In this document: piece after piece, positions 60,841-64,000 of the stretch
Layout of the letters: the number at the start of each line of letters is the position of its first letter
Numbering within the stretch: the stretch's first letter is position 1
The notes under the pieces: model-generated
The model's input: the letters and a program-made list of their open reading frames with translations, nothing else
What the model was told of the DNA's origin: nothing
Databases searched by the model: none
NCBI GenBank assembly: GCA_964519595.1
Contig: CAZFJN010000001.1
Coordinates: 1-64,000 of the forward strand
Direction: 5' to 3'
Source: JANRKF01 sp964519595
Lineage (GTDB): Bacteria > Pseudomonadota > Alphaproteobacteria > Rickettsiales > SXRF01
Length of the DNA stretch: 64,000 bases
Program-made: the position numbers and the translations under genes

Positions 60841-61851
60841 ATGTTAAAATATTCAGATAATCGACTGTTAACCAACAAGTTTTCTCTATATATTCTCTCG
60901 ATCTTTGCCCTTGTAACCTTATATATTTTTCCATCTTTTCCAGTTCATGCCTCTGACAAAATAATTACCATCGGAACAGCCGGAGTAACCGGAGTTTATT
61001 ATCCGGCCGGCGGCGCAATCTGCCGCCTGATGAACCGCTCACGCAAGGAAACCGGAATACGCTGCACAGTTGAATCTACCGGCGGCTCTATAAATAATCT
61101 GGAAGCTGTCCGTAAAGGCGATATTGAGCTGGGAATTGTCCAGTCTGACCTTCTTTATTACGCTTATAACGGCGCGGAAATTTTTTCCGATGTCGGCGCT
61201 GATAAAAAGCTGCGCGTATTGTTTGCGCTGCATTCTGAGCCTCTTACGATAGTCGCACGCAAAGATGCGAATATCGTCAAGTTTGAGGATCTGCAAGGAA
61301 AACGCGTGAATATTGGCGCTCCTGGCTCAGGAATAAGAGCAACCATGGAAGAATTGATGATGGAAAAAGGCTGGAATGAAAAAACCTTCTCAGCTCTTGT
61401 TGACATTAAATCAGGCGATTTAAGCGGCGCTTTGTGCGGTAATAAGCTCGATGCGGTAGCTTATGCCGGAGGTCATCCGAACGGCACAATCCAGCAATTA
61501 ACAGCAAGTTGTGAAACAAAGCTGATCAGCCTGAATGATAAATATATCAACAAGCTGGTTGAAAAAAATCCTTTCTATTTTCCGGCGGTGATCCCTGGCG
61601 GCACTTATAAAGGCAATCCGAAAGACATTCGCACGGTCGGCGTTAAGGCGGTTCTTGTCGCTTCTGAAGATCTTGATGATGATGTGGTTTATGAAATGGT
61701 AAAAAGCGTTTTTGAACGAATTGAAGATTTCAAAACACTGCATCCGGTATTTTCCACCTTACAGGAAAAAAACATGGTTCACGATAGTAAGGTAGCTCCT
61801 TTGCATAACGGCGCGGCGCGCTATTTCCGGGAAAAAGGATTAATTGAATAG
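60841..61851 (+). CDS. TAXI-family TRAP transporter solute-binding protein
   Basis: A periplasmic binding protein. The signal peptide ends near residue 38 (FPVHASDK). ITIGTAGVTGVYYPAGGAICRLMN is the TAXI opening motif; RCTVESTGGSINNLEAVRKGDIELGIVQSD and GKRVNIGAPGSGIRATMEEL are also diagnostic. Such proteins deliver organic acids or amino acids to a TRAP permease. No DctQ/DctM-type membrane subunit is next to it. It is followed by a dicarboxylate symporter and fumC, which hints at a C4-dicarboxylate or glutamate ligand. Confidence 0.92.
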   Translation: MLKYSDNRLLTNKFSLYILSIFALVTLYIFPSFPVHASDKIITIGTAGVTGVYYPAGGAICRLMNRSRKETGIRCTVESTGGSINNLEAVRKGDIELGIVQSDLLYYAYNGAEIFSDVGADKKLRVLFALHSEPLTIVARKDANIVKFEDLQGKRVNIGAPGSGIRATMEELMMEKGWNEKTFSALVDIKSGDLSGALCGNKLDAVAYAGGHPNGTIQQLTASCETKLISLNDKYINKLVEKNPFYFPAVIPGGTYKGNPKDIRTVGVKAVLVASEDLDDDVVYEMVKSVFERIEDFKTLHPVFSTLQEKNMVHDSKVAPLHNGAARYFREKGLIE

Positions 61852-61999
61852 AAATATAAAAATACAAATAACCCCCTGAAATAAATCCCTGAAATAACTA
61901 CTTGGAATAACTCCTTGAAATAAAAATGCAAATCGAGCAAAAATACAAATAAAACCACAATAAAAAACCATAAATTCAACCGCCATGAATGGAGAATAG

Positions 62000-63307
62000 A
62001 TGACTTCTTATCAAACTCAGATTTCTCAAACAAAAAAGCCGCTTATTGGTGAATTATGGTTTCGCGTATTAATTGGCTTAGTATTTGGAATTGGCTTTGG
62101 ATTTTTCATGTCCGGAGTATCTGCCGATAATTTCCTGAATGCTGATGGCAAAACGATTGTCACAACTTACATAAAACCAATTGGCACAATATTTATAAAT
62201 CTGATCAAAATGGTTGTTGTGCCGCTGATATTTTTCTCGCTGGTTGCCGGCATAACCGCAATGACTAATGCTGATGCTTTCAAGCGCATTGGCATTAAAT
62301 CAGTCGGCGCATTTTTAATGACTGGCGCGTTTGCCGTCTGCATCGGCTTAGCCTTCGCGCATTTCTTTCAACCAGGATTAGGCGTTGATTTAACTTCTCT
62401 GCAAAACGGCTCTGACGCAAAGCCGCTGGAAGTTCCAAAGGATGTTAGCATTATTCAGATTCTGGTAAATATCATTCCAACTAACGTTATCAAGGCAATG
62501 GCGGATGATCATATCTTGCAGGTTGTGGTTTTTGCCATATTTGTCGGAGTCACCATTAATCGAATTGGCGAAAAAGTTTCGATGGTTCGCGAAGTTTCTC
62601 AGCAGGCCGCGCAAGTGGTTTTCAAAATGATTGAAACAGTGGTAAAATTTTCACCATATGGCGTTTTCGCGCTAACCTCATGGCTGGTTGCCACGCAGGG
62701 ATTTGATATTCTTATCGCCTTGCTTAAGCTGGTTTTTGTAGTTATGGGCGCTTTATTTACACAATATATTCTCTTTGGCGTGATGATTATTGTCTTTGCC
62801 AGAATGTCGCCGCTGCCTTTTTACCGCAAAATGGTTGAGCCGCAGCTGCTGGCCTTTTCAACCAGCTCCAGCAAGGCAACTTTATCTACGGCAATGCGCG
62901 TTGTTAATGAAAAAATCGGCGTTTCAAAAACCAGCACTTCCTTCGTCTTGCCGCTTGGCGCTTCAATCAATATGGACGGAACGGCGATTTATTTAGGAAT
63001 TACCGCGCTGTTTTTCTCGCAAGCTTTCGGAATTCCAATTGATACACACCATTATTTCATTCTCGTATTAACAGCAACGCTCGGCTCAATCGGCGCGGCG
63101 GGAATTCCTGGTGGTTCACTAATCATGATGGGAATGGTACTTACCTCAGTTGGATTGCCGCTGGAAGGTATTGCGCTGATTGCCGGAGTGGACAGAATCC
63201 TTGATATGATGCGAACCACAGTCAACATAACCGGAGATTCGTTGATCACCATGCTGGTAGATAAATCAGAAGGGACAATGGATGTTGAGCAATATCATCG
63301 TTCTTAG
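62000..63307 (+). CDS. Dicarboxylate/amino acid:cation symporter (DAACS family)
   Basis: A 435-aa inner-membrane transporter with eight helices and two re-entrant hairpins. STSSSKATLSTAMRV is the serine-rich hairpin HP1, NMDGTAIYL is the Na+/substrate site in helix 7, and AAGIPGGSLIMMGMVL is HP2. It imports C4-dicarboxylates (DctA-like) or glutamate/aspartate (GltP-like) with protons or sodium. The substrate is not resolved; fumC downstream favours a dicarboxylate. GGAG (61990-61993) lies 6 bases before the ATG. Confidence 0.93.
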   Translation: MTSYQTQISQTKKPLIGELWFRVLIGLVFGIGFGFFMSGVSADNFLNADGKTIVTTYIKPIGTIFINLIKMVVVPLIFFSLVAGITAMTNADAFKRIGIKSVGAFLMTGAFAVCIGLAFAHFFQPGLGVDLTSLQNGSDAKPLEVPKDVSIIQILVNIIPTNVIKAMADDHILQVVVFAIFVGVTINRIGEKVSMVREVSQQAAQVVFKMIETVVKFSPYGVFALTSWLVATQGFDILIALLKLVFVVMGALFTQYILFGVMIIVFARMSPLPFYRKMVEPQLLAFSTSSSKATLSTAMRVVNEKIGVSKTSTSFVLPLGASINMDGTAIYLGITALFFSQAFGIPIDTHHYFILVLTATLGSIGAAGIPGGSLIMMGMVLTSVGLPLEGIALIAGVDRILDMMRTTVNITGDSLITMLVDKSEGTMDVEQYHRS

Positions 63308-63361
63308 CTGTTTTTAGCTTTTTTAGAAGCTTTTAGATGTTTTTAGATAATGAGGTGAGTA

Positions 63362-64000
63362 ATGAGCAATTTCCGCGTTGAATCTGATTCTTTTGGCAAT
63401 ATAGACGTTCCTGCTGATAAATATTTCGGCGCGCAGACACAGCGCAGCAGAGATAATTTCAAAATCGGCACTGACACAATGCCGCGCCCTCTGATTCACG
63501 CTTTCGGCATTGTGAAAATGGCCGCCGCCAAGGTGAATATTCAACTCGGCGCTCTTGATGGAAAAATTGGCGATCTGGTTATAAAAGCCGCGCAGGAAGT
63601 AGCCGACGGCAAGCTGGATGAGCATTTTCCGCTGGTTGTCTGGCAGACTGGCTCAGGAACACAAACCAACATGAATGTAAACGAGGTTATCTCCAACCGC
63701 GCTATTGAAATTGCCGGCGGCGTAATGGGCAGTAAAAAACCTGTTCATCCGAATGATCATGTCAATATGGGACAATCGTCAAACGACTCTTTTCCAACCG
63801 CAATGCATATTGCCGCCGCGCAGGAATGCACAAACCGCCTTATTCCGGCGCTTAAACATCTGCATCAGGCTTTACAGAACAAAGGCGCTGAATTTAAAGA
63901 TATAATCAAAATCGGCAGAACACATTTACAGGATGCAACGCCGCTTACCCTCGGTCAGGAATTCTCCGGCTATGTTGAGCAGCTGGCGCGTTCAATAAGC
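63362..64000 (+). CDS. fumC: Class II fumarate hydratase (partial, cut by window end)
   Basis: The first 213 codons of fumarase C, which interconverts fumarate and malate without an iron-sulfur cluster. Read from the sequence: ESDSFGNIDVPADKYFGAQT at the start, then WQTGSGTQTNMNVNEVI, HVNMGQSSNDSFPTAMHIA and IGRTHLQDATPLTLGQEFSGY, which hold substrate-binding residues. GAGGTGAGTA precedes the ATG. The signature loop GSSxMPxKxN and the stop lie beyond the window. The gene starts 54 bp after the symporter and is probably cotranscribed. Confidence 0.93.
   Translation, partial: MSNFRVESDSFGNIDVPADKYFGAQTQRSRDNFKIGTDTMPRPLIHAFGIVKMAAAKVNIQLGALDGKIGDLVIKAAQEVADGKLDEHFPLVVWQTGSGTQTNMNVNEVISNRAIEIAGGVMGSKKPVHPNDHVNMGQSSNDSFPTAMHIAAAQECTNRLIPALKHLHQALQNKGAEFKDIIKIGRTHLQDATPLTLGQEFSGYVEQLARSIS

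Overview
The window is a chromosomal segment of a moderately AT-rich alphaproteobacterium. This rests on an NDUFS4-type ETC complex I accessory subunit, a DUF2610 protein (a family I associate with Rickettsiales-type genomes), the metX-metW pair, the chorismate mutase-hisC-tyrA block and the long alphaproteobacterial form of PstA. Histidine/aromatic, methionine, purine and dTDP-rhamnose genes argue against an extremely reduced symbiont. I cannot name the genus. Two runs of exactly 100 N (31915-32014 and 39111-39210) are assembly gaps that fall inside or beside short tandem repeats.

Layout: 1-3300 looks acquired: a transposon-end-like direct repeat and a tRNA-like 3' scrap precede a cytosine methyltransferase and its probable restriction enzyme, followed by a palindromic repeat pair and a GIY-YIG gene. 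3500-13150 carries housekeeping genes (ferredoxin, glnE, bcp, an ExbB-ExbD pair, parC, gltA) around a 1-kb nest of repeats at 8.5-9.5 kb. 13.4-19.1 kb holds a tail-anchored pseudokinase-like protein, the complex I subunit, DUF2610 and a large unrecognised acidic protein. 19.2-29.6 kb encodes envelope and signalling proteins: DsbD/ScsB-like reductase, MltB-like transglycosylase, a glycerol-1-phosphate dehydrogenase-like enzyme, a degenerate prepilin peptidase, a degenerate EAL protein and an AsmA protein. 29.7-36.9 kb is amino-acid metabolism (metXW; chorismate mutase-hisC-tyrA; D-amino-acid transaminase) plus a HAD phosphatase.

37.1-42.7 kb is a surface-polysaccharide block: rfbBADC makes dTDP-L-rhamnose and a glycosyltransferase-epimerase fusion probably uses it or a related sugar. 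42.8-46.4 kb has TonB, a second ExbD, an unknown membrane protein and a pseudopilin. 46.7-52.2 kb has a bacterioferritin-like protein that has lost ferroxidase ligands, a cyclophilin, queA and pstCAB. 52.5-57.8 kb is a minimal chaperone-DUF4402 pilin-usher locus with a recognisable promoter, terminator and a nine-copy 8-bp tandem repeat before the usher. 57.8-64 kb holds purEK, a diguanylate cyclase, a TAXI binding protein, a dicarboxylate symporter and the start of fumC.

Three themes stand out. Short tandem repeats are abundant between genes and, in frame, inside many conserved genes (dsbD, asmA, metW, tyrA, pstA, purE, bfr and others). Several families of dispersed palindromic elements occupy the intergenic regions. 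Several proteins keep a recognisable fold but have lost catalytic residues (kinase-like, EAL, prepilin peptidase, bacterioferritin, prephenate dehydratase-like domain). All functional calls come from reading the sequence; no database search was run.
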